DNA from: Planctomycetaceae bacterium
Lineage (GTDB): Bacteria > Planctomycetota > Phycisphaerae > Phycisphaerales > SM1A02
DNA length: 46,215 bases
Assembly: GCA_021297795.1 (NCBI GenBank)
Contig: JAJTGL010000008.1
Span: forward strand, 11,173 to 57,387
Direction of reading: 5' to 3'
How positions within the stretch are numbered: position 1 is the first letter of the stretch; every line of letters starts with the position of its first letter. Positions 16,081 through 25,584 of the stretch are shown piece by piece. The notes under the pieces were generated by a model, which saw only the letters and a list, made by a program, of their open reading frames with translations, ran no database searches and was not told the DNA's origin. A program made the translations under genes and the position numbers.

Positions 16081-17946
16081 TCAGGCTTCGGCGGCGGCCA
16101 GGCGATCGCGCTCGGCACGCTCGGCACGCTTGCGCGCGCTCTCGTCGAGGATCCGCTTCCGCATGCGGATCGACTGCGGCGTGACCTCGACCAGCTCGTC
16201 CGACTCGATGTACTCGAGCGCAGCCTCGAGCGAGTAGTCGCGGGCGCCGCGCAGGACGACGGTCTGATCCTTGCTCGTCTCGCGGAAGTTGGTGAGCGGC
16301 TTGAGGCGGGTGATGTTGATGACGAGGTCGTTGTCGCGGTTGTGCTCGCCGACGATCTGGCCTGCGTAGACCTGGTCGCCCGGCTTCACGCACATCACGC
16401 CGCGGTCGGCGAGGCCTTCGATCGCGTAGGCGGTGACGCGTCCGCCCTCGAGGGCGAGCATCACGCCGTTCTTCCGCATCTGCGGGGTGCCGCGACCCGG
16501 CTTGTAGCACGAGAAGGTGTGGTGCATGATCGCCTCGCCGCCGGAGGCGTTGAGGATCCGGGTGCGGAGGCCGATGAGGCCGCGCGCGGGGATCTCGGCC
16601 TCGACGTGCATGCGTCCGCCCCGCTCCTCCATCTTGAGGATCTCGGCGCCGCGCGAACCGAGGAGCTCGAGGCTCGGGCCGAGGCCTGTCGAACCGACGT
16701 CGAGCGAAAGCCGCTCGTACGGCTCGCACTTCACGCCGTCGATCTCGCGCTCGATGACCTCGGGCTTGCCGACGGTCAGTTCGAAGCCCTCGCGGCGCAT
16801 GTTCTCGAGCAGCACGCCGAGGTGCAGGAGGCCGCGCCCGGAGACATGGAACTCGTCGGCGGTGTCGCCCGGCGCAACGCGGAGGGCGACGTTCGTCTCG
16901 AGCTCGCGCTCGAGGCGCTCGGCGATCTGGCGGCTGGTGACGAACTTGCCTTCCTTTCCGCCGAAAGGTCCGTCGTTGATGCGGAAGACCATGTGCAGCG
17001 TCGGCTCGTCGACCTTCACGCGCGGCATCGGATCCACGTGGTCCGGGTCGCAGATCGTGTCGCCGAGGTCGATCTTGCCGAGGCCCTCGACCGCGCAGAG
17101 GTCGCCGGCGGCGATCACCTCCGCCTCACGCTTCCCGAGCCCCTCGAAGCGGCTCACCTTGAGGACGCGCGCCTTGCGCGTCGTTCCGTCGGCACAGCAG
17201 ATCGCGACCTGCATGCCGGGCGTGATCTTGCCGCGGAAGACGCGGCCGCGCGCGATGCGGCCGACGTAGTCGCTCCACTCGAGGCTCGTGACGAGCATCT
17301 GGAGCGGACCGGTCTCGTCGGACGTCGGTCCGGGCACGCGGTCGACGATCTCCTGGAAGAGTTCGTCGACGCCCTTGTCGCGCACGTCGAGCGAGCGCGA
17401 GGCCCAGCCGTCGCGGCCGGACGCGTAGATGATCGGGAAGTCGAGCGCGTGGTCGTCGGCACCGAGGTCGACGAGGAGGTCGAACACCTCGTTGATGACG
17501 CCCTCGACGCGCGCCTCCGGGCGGTCGCACTTGTTGATGACGACGATCGGCTTGAGTCCCAGCTCGAGCGCCTTCGAGAGGACGAACCGCGTCTGCGGCA
17601 TCGGTCCCTCGAGCGCATCGACGAGGAGGAGGCAACCGTCCGCCATGCGGAGGACGCGCTCGACCTCGCCACCGAAGTCGGCGTGGCCGGGGGTGTCGAG
17701 GATGTTGACACGGAAGACCTCGCCGCGGCGCTTGCCCTCGCGGATCGTGTAGGTCACCGCGCAGTTCTTCGCGAGGATCGTGATGCCGCGCTCGCGCTCG
17801 AGCGGGTTCGAGTCCATGATGCACACGTCGCCGGCCTCGCCGAGCTTGACGACGCCGGACTGGGAGAGCATGGCGTCGACGAGCGTGGTCTTGCCGTGAT
17901 CGACGTGCGCGATGATCGCGATGTTGCGGAGGTTCGGGTCGGCCAT
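16081..17946 (-). CDS. typA: Ribosome-associated GTPase TypA/BipA
   Basis: Translational GTPase of the EF-G/LepA superfamily that binds the 70S ribosome and acts in subunit assembly and stress adaptation. GTPase motifs: AHVDHGKTT (P loop, near residue 13), RGIT (switch I), DTPGHADF (switch II) and NKCD. Then EF-G-like domains II, III and V and the TypA-specific C-terminal domain. Motifs such as [10 protein letters not shown] and [12 protein letters not shown] are TypA-type. The 621-residue length is normal. ATG at 17944-17946; TACACT on the minus strand (17979-17974) is a good -10 about 28 nt upstream. Alone, not in an obvious operon. Confidence 0.97.
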   Translation of the reverse strand: MADPNLRNIAIIAHVDHGKTTLVDAMLSQSGVVKLGEAGDVCIMDSNPLERERGITILAKNCAVTYTIREGKRRGEVFRVNILDTPGHADFGGEVERVLRMADGCLLLVDALEGPMPQTRFVLSKALELGLKPIVVINKCDRPEARVEGVINEVFDLLVDLGADDHALDFPIIYASGRDGWASRSLDVRDKGVDELFQEIVDRVPGPTSDETGPLQMLVTSLEWSDYVGRIARGRVFRGKITPGMQVAICCADGTTRKARVLKVSRFEGLGKREAEVIAAGDLCAVEGLGKIDLGDTICDPDHVDPMPRVKVDEPTLHMVFRINDGPFGGKEGKFVTSRQIAERLERELETNVALRVAPGDTADEFHVSGRGLLHLGVLLENMRREGFELTVGKPEVIEREIDGVKCEPYERLSLDVGSTGLGPSLELLGSRGAEILKMEERGGRMHVEAEIPARGLIGLRTRILNASGGEAIMHHTFSCYKPGRGTPQMRKNGVMLALEGGRVTAYAIEGLADRGVMCVKPGDQVYAGQIVGEHNRDNDLVINITRLKPLTNFRETSKDQTVVLRGARDYSLEAALEYIESDELVEVTPQSIRMRKRILDESARKRAERAERDRLAAAEA

Positions 17947-18044
17947 GTGTGGTTCGCTGCGGGGAAACGGAAGAGTGTAGCAGACTCCCCCGCCGTTCCC
18001 AACGGCGTCGCACACGGAAACCCCGGGGATTCCCGGGACCTCGT

Positions 18045-19565
18045 TCAGATTCCGTACAGCGGGCGCAGCTTGCCCTCGAGATGCCGCATGAGCGGCTCGG
18101 CTCCGAGAGGCTTGCCCGTCACGCGCTGCACGAGCTCCGATGGGCTGTAGCGCTTGCCGTGCGCGTGGATGTTCCGATTGAGCCACGAGCGGAGGTCGGC
18201 GAACTCCCCGCGCGCGAATCCGTCCACCATTCCGGGCATCTCGGCGCACGCCGCCTCGAAGAGCTGCGATGCGTAGAGGTTGCCCAGGGTGTAGGTCGGG
18301 AAGTAGCCCATCGCGCCCATCGACCAGTGGATGTCCTGCAGGCAGCCGCGTCGATCGTCGGGAACGTCGAGGCCGAGCAGTTCCTTGTAGAGGCGGTTCC
18401 ACACCGACGGGATGCCGGCGACCTCGAGGCTGCCGCCGATGACGGCGCGCTCGATCTCGAAGCGCACCATCACGTGCAGGTTGTACGTCGCCTCGTCCGC
18501 CTCGACGCGGATGAAGCCCGGCTCGACGATGTTCGCGGCGCCGTAGAGCTCATCGAGCGAGAAGCGCTCGACGCCGCTCCCGACGATCCGCGTCATCTCG
18601 GGCGCGAGCCACCGCCAGAAGCTGCGGCTGCGGCCGACCTGGTTCTCCCACATGCGGCTCTGGCTCTCGTGGATGCCGAGCGACACGCTCTCGCCGAGCG
18701 GTGTGCCGATCCGACCGAACGGAAGGCCCTGCTCGTAGATCGCGTGGCCCGACTCGTGCATGGTCGAGCCGAGGGCGTCGTTCACGCAGCGCTCGTTGTA
18801 CCGCGTCGTCATGCGCACGTCGTTGCAGTGCGTGCCCCCGCAGAACGGATGCGTGGAGCGGTCGAGACGTCCGCGGTTGAAGTCGAAGCCGATCCTCTCG
18901 GCGACGAAGCGCGAGAGCGCCTCCTGCCGGTCGATGGCGACGAAGTGATCGTTGAACGCATTCGAGGGCTGCTTCGGCGCCTTCGCGAGGTCGGCGATCA
19001 GCCTCTGGAGCCGCGGCCGGAGCGGATCGAAGACGCCGGCCACGTACTTCGCGGTGCAACCCGGCTCGTAGAGGTCGGCGAGCGCGTCCCAGCGCTCGCC
19101 ATCCTTCGCGTACCCGAAGCAATCCGCCTGCTGGCGCAGCAGACCGACGAGCTTCTCGAGCCACGGCGCGAATCGCTTGAAATCGCTCGCGGCGCGCGCC
19201 TCGGCCCACTCGTGCTTCGCCATGCTCGAGGTCTTCGCCATCTCCTCGACGAGGCTCGACGGGAGCTTGGTCGCCTTGCCGTAGTCGCGCTTCGCCTCGC
19301 GCACGAGGGCCGCGGTCTCGGGGTCCGACATCGCCGAGCGATCGCCCTCGACCGCCGCGATCAGGTCGCCGCGCTCGATCGAACTCGAGCGCTCGTGCAC
19401 CAGCCGCGCGATCAGCGCCTGCTGGCGGGCGCGCCATTCGAGACCGCCCGCAGGCATGGTCGTCTCCTGGTCCCAGTCGAGCAGGTTGTTCGACGACGCG
19501 AGGAGCGCCGTCTCCTGGAGATGCGTGACAAGGGCGTCGAGCGGCGATGTGGCGGTGGCGGTCAT
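18045..19565 (-). CDS. Carboxypeptidase Taq (M32 family metallopeptidase)
   Basis: Zinc carboxypeptidase of family M32, removing C-terminal residues from peptides in the cytoplasm. All family signatures are present: THPF (238-241), DVRMTTRY (249-256), the zinc site HESGH (270-274, HExxH) and IHESQSRMWEN (298-308). The 506-residue length is typical. ATG at 19563-19565 is preceded by AGGAAG at good distance. TACACT upstream on the minus strand (near 19601) may be the -10. It lies after the terminator of the ankyrin gene, so it is probably transcribed separately. Confidence 0.95.
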   Translation of the reverse strand: MTATATSPLDALVTHLQETALLASSNNLLDWDQETTMPAGGLEWRARQQALIARLVHERSSSIERGDLIAAVEGDRSAMSDPETAALVREAKRDYGKATKLPSSLVEEMAKTSSMAKHEWAEARAASDFKRFAPWLEKLVGLLRQQADCFGYAKDGERWDALADLYEPGCTAKYVAGVFDPLRPRLQRLIADLAKAPKQPSNAFNDHFVAIDRQEALSRFVAERIGFDFNRGRLDRSTHPFCGGTHCNDVRMTTRYNERCVNDALGSTMHESGHAIYEQGLPFGRIGTPLGESVSLGIHESQSRMWENQVGRSRSFWRWLAPEMTRIVGSGVERFSLDELYGAANIVEPGFIRVEADEATYNLHVMVRFEIERAVIGGSLEVAGIPSVWNRLYKELLGLDVPDDRRGCLQDIHWSMGAMGYFPTYTLGNLYASQLFEAACAEMPGMVDGFARGEFADLRSWLNRNIHAHGKRYSPSELVQRVTGKPLGAEPLMRHLEGKLRPLYGI

Positions 19566-19635
19566 GGTGCTTCCTGTTCCGGATCGGGCCTTCGGGACGG
19601 CGAGTGTACGGTTGACCGCGCCCGATTTGCAGCGC

Positions 19636-19669
19636 AAAAAGCGCGACGCGCCGCAGGGCGGCGCGTCGC
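19636..19669 (-). terminator. Terminator of the DUF1573-ankyrin gene
   Basis: A perfect 12-bp GC-rich inverted repeat (19643-19654 with 19658-19669, loop AGG). In the minus direction it is followed within 2 nt by a run of five T (19640-19636). It lies about 45 bp after the stop codon at 19714. Confidence 0.9.
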
Positions 19670-19713
19670 GAGGAATGGTGCATCGAGGGGTCGTCGAACC
19701 GCTCGGTTCTCGA

Positions 19714-21459
19714 TCAGTTGCCAGCCGGCTTCGCAGGCTCGGCCGGCTTCGGCGCCGGGCTCACGGGCTGCAGCACCTCGAGGAGCTTCGACTTGTCGCC
19801 AGCCGTGCGGTTCATGGCGTGGTCGATCGGTGCCCAGCCCTTCGCGTCCACGGCGGCCGGATCGGCCTTCGCGGCGAGGAGGAGCTTGACCTTCTCGACG
19901 TTGCCGCTCGCCGCAGCGAGGTGGAGCGCGGTCTGTCCGGTCTTGTTGGTCGCCTTGAGATCCGCGCCCGCGTCGAGCAGGAGCTTCACGCTCTCGGGCT
20001 TGCCGGTGCGCGCCGCGCGGAGGAGCGCGGTGTCGCCGGCCGTGTTGTCGGACTTCGCGAGGTCGGCGCCGGCCTTGACCAGGATGTCGACGGTCATCGG
20101 CTGACCGAGACCGGCGGCCCAGATGAGCGGCGTCCATCCGTTGTCATCGGTCGCCTTCACGTCGGCGCCCTTCGAGATGAGGAACGCCACGGTCTCGGGC
20201 TTGCCGAAACCGGCGGCCCAGAGCAGCGGGGTCGAGTTGATGAGGTCGCGGGCGTTCACGTCGGCGCCCTTGTCGACGAGGATCTTCACGACCTCGAGAT
20301 CGCTCTCGACGCCCGACCAGAGCGGCGTGCGGCCCTGACGATCCTTGACGTTCGAATCGGCCTTCGCCGCGATGAGCGCGTCGATCGCGGCGCGGTTGCC
20401 GGTCTTCGCGGCCCAGTGCAGCGCGGTCTTCTGACCCGCACGATCGCGCTCGTTGACGTCCGCGCCGGACGCGATGATCGAGCTCACCTTGGCGAGGTCA
20501 CCCGCGCGCACGGCGTTCACGAGATCGGTGGTGCCCGGACCCGCCACGGGGCGAGCAGACTCGGGGGCGGTCGGAGCATCCTTGCCGGTCATCGTGCGCT
20601 TGACGAGCATCGTCAGCGACGGGGACTTCGGGTGATCGGTCTTGATCGAGATCTTCGGCGAACGGCCGGACGACTCCCAGTTCGCCCAGTCGACCGTGAG
20701 CGAGTGCTTGAGCGCCGCCTCGGTCGGCATGTTCTTGATGACCGGAGGCGAAACCTCGGTCACCTTGAACGCGGTGCCGTCGGCGCTCTCGAGGTTGATC
20801 ACGCCGCCGGCGTCGGCGGCCGCGCCCTCCGCGGGGCCGGTGAGCATTGCGGGCGTCATGACGACGTACGCGACGACGTTGCCCTCGACGGTCAGGACGA
20901 CGGGGTTGTGGTTCTCGATCTGGAAGGTGACCTTCTTGCTGAGCTTGATGCCCTGCGTGGCACCCGGCTTCAGCGTGATCTCGCATGGCGCCGAACCGCC
21001 CGGCGGAATCGGATCCTTCGGCCACACCGGCGTCGTGCAGCCGCAGCCCGGGATCGCCTTCGAGATGCGAACGGGCTCGGAGTGCACGTTCTTGATCATG
21101 ATGGTGAGGGTCTCGGCCACCTCGGCCGCCATCTCACCCATGTCCGCGATCGGCGGATCGAACACGATCACCGGCGCCTCGTTGGGGTTGATGACGGGCT
21201 GGCCACCATCGACCTGCTTCTCGGGGGTCGCGGCGGTGCCCTGCGCCGCCTGCGGAGCCTTGGCCGCCGCGCGCGTGCTGAGGATCTGGTCGCGCAGGCG
21301 ATCCGCGTCGGGCTTCTTCGTGGGCGCGGGGGCGGCGGTGTCCGAGGGCTTGGTCGTGTCCGCGGGCGCGGCGCTCTGCGCGGCGGCGACGCCGGCGAGT
21401 GCGATGGAAAGGACCAGGCTTGCGGCGGTTCCGGCGAGTGTGATTCGGTCTGATCGCAT
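19714..21459 (-). CDS. Secreted DUF1573 and ankyrin-repeat protein
   Basis: The N-terminus (about 1-27: RSD, a hydrophobic stretch, then GVAAAQ) is a signal peptide, so the protein acts outside the cytoplasmic membrane. A low-complexity Ala/Pro/Thr region precedes a DUF1573-type immunoglobulin-like domain (about 95-200) with CGCTTPVWPKDPIPPGG near residue 136. A further 110 residues also occur in the truncated protein at 45429-46215. From about 310 to 560 there are eight ankyrin repeats (TPLLWAAGFGKPETVAFLIS and similar), then a Pro-rich tail. Ankyrin repeats bind protein partners; none is known here. ATG at 21457-21459 is chosen because the signal peptide starts there. Confidence 0.88.
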   Translation of the reverse strand: MRSDRITLAGTAASLVLSIALAGVAAAQSAAPADTTKPSDTAAPAPTKKPDADRLRDQILSTRAAAKAPQAAQGTAATPEKQVDGGQPVINPNEAPVIVFDPPIADMGEMAAEVAETLTIMIKNVHSEPVRISKAIPGCGCTTPVWPKDPIPPGGSAPCEITLKPGATQGIKLSKKVTFQIENHNPVVLTVEGNVVAYVVMTPAMLTGPAEGAAADAGGVINLESADGTAFKVTEVSPPVIKNMPTEAALKHSLTVDWANWESSGRSPKISIKTDHPKSPSLTMLVKRTMTGKDAPTAPESARPVAGPGTTDLVNAVRAGDLAKVSSIIASGADVNERDRAGQKTALHWAAKTGNRAAIDALIAAKADSNVKDRQGRTPLWSGVESDLEVVKILVDKGADVNARDLINSTPLLWAAGFGKPETVAFLISKGADVKATDDNGWTPLIWAAGLGQPMTVDILVKAGADLAKSDNTAGDTALLRAARTGKPESVKLLLDAGADLKATNKTGQTALHLAAASGNVEKVKLLLAAKADPAAVDAKGWAPIDHAMNRTAGDKSKLLEVLQPVSPAPKPAEPAKPAGN

Positions 21460-21824
21460 GGTGGACTCTTGGTTCGGAGGTGAGCCGCTGCGGCGGCTCG
21501 TACGGGTGCTTCTGTTCGGATCCGCGTCTGGTCGGACCCTCTGATGCTCGGATGCTGGCGGAGCGTTACGACACGGTGGACTTGGGACCTGACGGAGCGT
21601 TGGTTCGAGCGGACGGGCTCTCCCGCCTGCGGACCCGGCGCACACAACTCCGGGAGCGTCCTGTATCGGAACAGGTACCGGGAAGCGTTGAGCCAAGTTG
21701 AGCCGAACGTCGATTCTATCAATCAGAAAGTCGAAATCTGCGGAGTGTCGCGCCCCACCCGGTACACTTCGCCCCCGCGCGCCCGCGGACGGGCGGCTTC
21801 CGCCGAATTGACGCAGAGAATCCC
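21460..21824. other. Divergent intergenic region between the ankyrin and MEMO genes
   Basis: A 365-bp gap with no convincing gene. It has a 10-bp direct repeat close to GTTGAGCCAA (21687-21696 and 21697-21706, the latter ending CGA). TAGAAT on the minus strand (21718-21713) is a possible -10 for the ankyrin gene, and TACACT at 21763-21768 a possible -10 for the MEMO gene, 57 nt before its ATG. Confidence 0.5.
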
Positions 21825-23054
21825 ATGAGCACGGACACCCTTCCCGAACACCTGCAGCGTCCCGCCCTTCGCCGGATCCACCCGGTCCCCGTCGAGGGCG
21901 AGGTGGCGGATCAGCAGGGAAACCGCCAGAAGGCGACGTTTCTCGGACTGCGGGATCCGTTCATGCTCACCCCCCAGATGATGGTGATTCCCCCTCAGGC
22001 GCTGTCGGCGGTGCAGCTCTTCAACGGCCAGCGGACCATCGCGGAGGTTGCGACCGCGCTGAAGCTGCCGGACCCCGCGCCCCTGATGCAGTTGGTCATG
22101 AAGCTCGACGAGTTCGGACTGATCTGGGGCCCCACCTGCGAGGCGCTCGAGGACAAGAAGCGCGTGGAACTCGACGCCGCAGGTGCCTTCCCCGCGGGTG
22201 CGACCCGGGCGCTCGGTGAGGATCCGTCCGCGGTGCGGTCGCAACTCGAGAAGTGGATCGACGAGGCGGAGGACGCCGGCATCGACGAGCCCGTCGTCGG
22301 CCTCGTCAGCTGCCACCTCGACTTCGTGCGCGGACATCCGATCTACGCCTCGAGCTACCGCGTGGTCGCCAAGGGCCCCCGTCCCGACCGAGTCGTCCTG
22401 CTCGGCCCCGGACACTTCGGTCTCGGCGACGGCGTGACCGTCGCGCATCTCGGCTTCGAGTCGCCGCTCGGCCGCGTACGCGCGGACCAGGGCATTCTGA
22501 ACCGCCTGAAGGCCTCGACGGGCGACCGGCTCTTCAAGGATTCGCTCGACCACCTTCCCGAGCACTCGCTGCAGGTCCAGCTGCCCTGGATCCAGCATCT
22601 CTTCGGCGACGTGCCGGTGATCGCGGCGATCGTGCCGGATCCGAACGCTCCGATGCTCGCTGACGATGGCGCGCGTCTCAACCCCGCGCAGTTCGCCGCG
22701 GCGCTTGCCGATGCGATCGGTGCCGAAGGCGGACGCACGCTCTTCGTCGCGAGCGCGGATCTCTCGCATGCGGGCCCGGCGTTCGGCGACAAGGCTGCCG
22801 TCGATGACGCGCAGCGGCGGAACATCGAGGCGCGCGATCGCGAGATTCTCAAGGCATTCATCTCGGGACCGACGGCCATGACCGACGCGCTCAAGGCTTC
22901 CGGCAACGCGACGCGCTGGTCGTCGGCGGGCGCGATGTTCGTCGCGTCGACGGTGGCGAAGCCGTCCGGGGTCGAGCTGATCGACTACCGCCAGTCGGTG
23001 GACGAACAGGGCATGGCGCTCGTTTCCGCGGCCTCGATGGCGCTCCTCGCGTGA
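21825..23054 (+). CDS. MEMO-family (AmmeMemoRadiSam system B) protein with an extra N-terminal domain
   Basis: The C-terminal 250 residues match the MEMO/AmmeMemoRadiSam protein B fold, related to extradiol dioxygenases: CHLDFVRG (163-170), GPGHFG (194-199), EHSLQVQLPW (246-255) and SADLSHAG (310-317). These carry the His residues that form the putative metal site. The first 110 residues (RDPFMLTPQMMVIPP, then FNGQRTIAEVATAL) look like a small winged-helix or PqqD-like domain. The usual partners, an AMMECR1 protein and a radical-SAM protein, are not in the window. The reaction is unknown. dtd follows after 52 nt, so co-transcription is likely. Confidence 0.85.
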   Translation: MSTDTLPEHLQRPALRRIHPVPVEGEVADQQGNRQKATFLGLRDPFMLTPQMMVIPPQALSAVQLFNGQRTIAEVATALKLPDPAPLMQLVMKLDEFGLIWGPTCEALEDKKRVELDAAGAFPAGATRALGEDPSAVRSQLEKWIDEAEDAGIDEPVVGLVSCHLDFVRGHPIYASSYRVVAKGPRPDRVVLLGPGHFGLGDGVTVAHLGFESPLGRVRADQGILNRLKASTGDRLFKDSLDHLPEHSLQVQLPWIQHLFGDVPVIAAIVPDPNAPMLADDGARLNPAQFAAALADAIGAEGGRTLFVASADLSHAGPAFGDKAAVDDAQRRNIEARDREILKAFISGPTAMTDALKASGNATRWSSAGAMFVASTVAKPSGVELIDYRQSVDEQGMALVSAASMALLA

Positions 23055-23106
23055 GCGAGCGAGTGCGCGTGCGATCGCGTGTGAGGAACCCGGAGGAGTC
23101 CCGCGC

Positions 23107-23589
23107 ATGAGGGCGGTCGTCCAGCGCTGTACGCGTGGTTCGGTCACCGTCGGTGGCGAGGTCGTCGGCGCGCTGCGCGAACGCGGCGGCCTGGTGGTGC
23201 TCCTCGGCGTCGAGGTCGGCGATGGCGTCGACGAAGCGACCAAGATGGCCGACAAGCTCGCGAAGCTCCGCATCTTCGAGGACGCGGCAGGGAAGATGAA
23301 CCTCGCCGTCGGCGATGTCGGCGGAAGCATGCTCGTCATCAGCCAGTTCACGCTCGCGGGCGATTGCTCGGGCGGCAATCGGCCGAGCTTTGTTCGCGCG
23401 GCACGGCCGGAAGTCGCGGAACCGCTCGTCGACGCGGTCGTCGCGCGACTTCGCGCTCCTCAGCCGAGCGGTCACGGCATGCACGTCGAGACCGGACGAT
23501 TCCGTACCGAGATGAAGGTCGAGATTCTCAACGACGGGCCGGTGACGATCGTGCTCGATGTAGCGCCGCGCGCAGGCGCGACCACCTGA
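23107..23589 (+). CDS. dtd: D-aminoacyl-tRNA deacylase
   Basis: Proofreading enzyme that hydrolyses D-aminoacyl-tRNA (and Gly-tRNA-Ala). Motifs: N-terminal MRAVVQRC, SQFTLAGD with the catalytic Thr at about residue 80, and the C-terminal NDGPVT, a variant of the Gly-cisPro motif region. Length 160 is slightly above the typical 145-150. GGAGGA at 23091-23096 is a good ribosome site for the ATG at 23107. It probably shares a transcript with the MEMO gene, and it converges on udg with a minisatellite between. Confidence 0.96.
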   Translation: MRAVVQRCTRGSVTVGGEVVGALRERGGLVVLLGVEVGDGVDEATKMADKLAKLRIFEDAAGKMNLAVGDVGGSMLVISQFTLAGDCSGGNRPSFVRAARPEVAEPLVDAVVARLRAPQPSGHGMHVETGRFRTEMKVEILNDGPVTIVLDVAPRAGATT

Positions 23590-23610
23590 CGAGTACGGCC
23601 CGCGTGATCG

Positions 23611-23682
23611 CTCGCGTGGCTTCTCGCGTGGCTTCTCGCGTGGCTTCTCGCGTGGCTTCTCGCGTGGCTTCTCACGTGGCTG
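23611..23682. repeat. 12-bp minisatellite (6 copies) between dtd and udg
   Basis: The unit CTCGCGTGGCTT occurs five times unchanged (23611-23670) and once with changes (23671-23682). It starts 22 bp after the dtd stop and overlaps the udg stop codon (23672-23674), which falls in the diverged last copy. Confidence 0.9.
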
Positions 23683-24757
23683 CGCTGTCGCGCGCGCTCG
23701 GCGCGCGGCCGAGCACGGCGAGCACCTTCTTGAGATCGTCCCACACTTGCTTGCGCACCTCGAGCGTGTAGTTGCGCAGGAGATACGCGGGATGGAAGGT
23801 GGGCATCACCGGCACCGTGAACGGCTGTCCTTCGGCGCGGCCGAGCGTGACCTCGTGGAGCACGCCGCGGAGGCGCGTGATGCCAAGTTCCGACTGCAGC
23901 AGCAGCTTCGTGGCGGGTCCACCGAGCGTCACGATCGCCTTCGGGCGAATCACGGCGAGCTGCGCGAGGAGATAGGGACCGCAGCGCTCGATCTCCTGAG
24001 CGAGCGGCGTGCGGTTCTCCGGCGGGCGGGCCTTCAGCACGTTCGCGATGTAGACGTCCTCTCGCGCGAAACCCATGGCGCGAATCATCTCGTCGAGCTT
24101 CTCCCCTGCCTTTCCGACGAACGGTCGGCCGGTGAGATCCTCCGTCTCGCCCGGAGCCTCGCCGACGAAGACGACGTCCGCGTCCGGGTTGCCGTCGCCG
24201 AAGACGAGATTCGTGAAGCCGGTCGCACGCGTGCAGTGCGGGCAATCGCTCGCGTGCAGCGTGCGCAGTGCATCGAGCCGCGATCGCTTGTCCGAAGCGC
24301 CATCGACGCCAAGCGGCGGCTGGATCCGATCCTCGATCACGACCTGCACGGCCGGTTGGTGCGCGGTCGGTGGAGCCGATCCGTCGGACGCGCCGCCGGT
24401 GCGCGCCTGGGCCGCCCACCTTCCCGCATCGGCGGTCGCGGGCTTCGGCTCGACGAACTGCTCGGGACGTCGGGCGGTTGAGGCGGTCGTCGGTTGCACG
24501 GCCGCCTGCGGGGTCGCTCGGGGCGTCGTCCCGACCGGCCCGGGTTCAAAGAGCGCCGCATCGAATCCGCGGGGCGCAACCGCCCCCGAGGAACGCGGAG
24601 CGCCGATGGCAGCCCCCGAGACGGCGGGGCCTGCAGGCGGGATCGGCGTACCGCGCGCCAGGAATCCCGCCGGAAGCAGAACCTCCTCCGCGCCGAGCAG
24701 GAGGTCGGTTTCGACCTCGAGTCTGCCGGGGCGGAGGAGGCTTGTCGTGTCTTTCAT
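23672..24757 (-). CDS. Type-4 uracil-DNA glycosylase with a long N-terminal extension
   Basis: Removes uracil from DNA. Family-4 motifs: GEAPGETEDLTGRPFVGKAG (199-218, catalytic and uracil-binding) and MPTFHPAYLLR (318-328). Three of the four expected 4Fe-4S ligands are present (C172, C175, C259). The third position, normally K-C-R-P-P, is K-A-R-P-P here (A243), so the cluster would lack one protein ligand. Residues 1-155 are Pro/Ala/Thr-rich and probably disordered; typical members are 190-260 residues, here 361. ATG at 24755-24757 has no clear ribosome site. An 86-nt gap separates it from the upstream DUF2617-like gene. Confidence 0.92.
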   Translation of the reverse strand: MKDTTSLLRPGRLEVETDLLLGAEEVLLPAGFLARGTPIPPAGPAVSGAAIGAPRSSGAVAPRGFDAALFEPGPVGTTPRATPQAAVQPTTASTARRPEQFVEPKPATADAGRWAAQARTGGASDGSAPPTAHQPAVQVVIEDRIQPPLGVDGASDKRSRLDALRTLHASDCPHCTRATGFTNLVFGDGNPDADVVFVGEAPGETEDLTGRPFVGKAGEKLDEMIRAMGFAREDVYIANVLKARPPENRTPLAQEIERCGPYLLAQLAVIRPKAIVTLGGPATKLLLQSELGITRLRGVLHEVTLGRAEGQPFTVPVMPTFHPAYLLRNYTLEVRKQVWDDLKKVLAVLGRAPSARDSAAT

Positions 24758-24843
24758 CGGCGGGTCATCTCGAGGTGGCGTTCAGGGCAACCGGACCCAC
24801 CGCGCGATGTGGTTGTAATGCTGCGTCGTCCAGTTCACCGCAG

Positions 24844-25584
24844 TCAGCGTCCGGAGCGGCCGCGTGTCCCGCTGCTTGGGGTCGAGGAGCTCGAGGAGGA
24901 CGAGGAGCCGCCTGAACGGGCCCCCTTCTTGTCGGCCGCGTCGCCCTTGCGGACCGGAACGATCTGAATCATCGACTGCGTGCGGAGCACCAGACCGCAG
25001 TCGCTGCGGAGGTGGTAGCCCTGGATGTGCGCCTCGTTGCGGAAGTGCTGCACGTCGACGAGCGAGAGGTTCGGCTTGCCGGCGGCGTCGGTCCACGCGG
25101 AGAAGAGCGAGTTGTTCTCGCGCGCGTGCTGCATCATCTCCTTGTAGGTGCCGAGGTACAGGTGGTCGGAGAGCGTCTCGGTCTGCATGGTGGTCATGTA
25201 GACGATGTTCTCGGCGACCTTCTCCTCGAAGTCGCGCTCGCCCGCGCACGGGAGCGCCGCGATGAGCCCGCGATCGGGGATCTGATCGATGTGCTCGACG
25301 ACGACCTCGCTCACGCAGAAGCCGTTGAGCTGGAAGCGCACGCTGTGACCGCCGTGGAAGATCCACGCCTCGGTCTCGTACTCGCCGTGCTGCACGCGCT
25401 GACGTCCCTCGATCCCGAAGAACTCGGGGTGCAGCGCCTTGCGGAACGCGAGCATGTGGTAGTTCTGGAGGCTCGGCACACGCGACGGGGTCGCCGTGCG
25501 CTCCCCACCGCCCTGCGGCGTCGACGGAACGTCGGAATGGGGATTGCTGCCTTGATCGAAGGAGTTTGGCTGGGTGTCTGACAT
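24844..25584 (-). CDS. DUF2617-like protein of unknown function
   Basis: A 246-residue soluble protein. The core (about 45-215) reads ALHPEFFGI, then EAWIFHGGHSVRFQ, then VVVEHIDQIP, AGERDFEE, METLS-like TETLS and a closing QGYHLRSDCGLVLRTQSMIQI. That order (L-H-P-E-F, a short beta region, the final Thr-Gln-Ser) resembles DUF2617 proteins from memory; no search was possible. The N-terminal 40 residues and the Ser-rich C-terminal tail look disordered. ATG at 25582-25584 is chosen; the open frame continues far upstream but through non-coding DNA. It is probably transcribed with udg. Confidence 0.6.
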   Translation of the reverse strand: MSDTQPNSFDQGSNPHSDVPSTPQGGGERTATPSRVPSLQNYHMLAFRKALHPEFFGIEGRQRVQHGEYETEAWIFHGGHSVRFQLNGFCVSEVVVEHIDQIPDRGLIAALPCAGERDFEEKVAENIVYMTTMQTETLSDHLYLGTYKEMMQHARENNSLFSAWTDAAGKPNLSLVDVQHFRNEAHIQGYHLRSDCGLVLRTQSMIQIVPVRKGDAADKKGARSGGSSSSSSSSTPSSGTRGRSGR

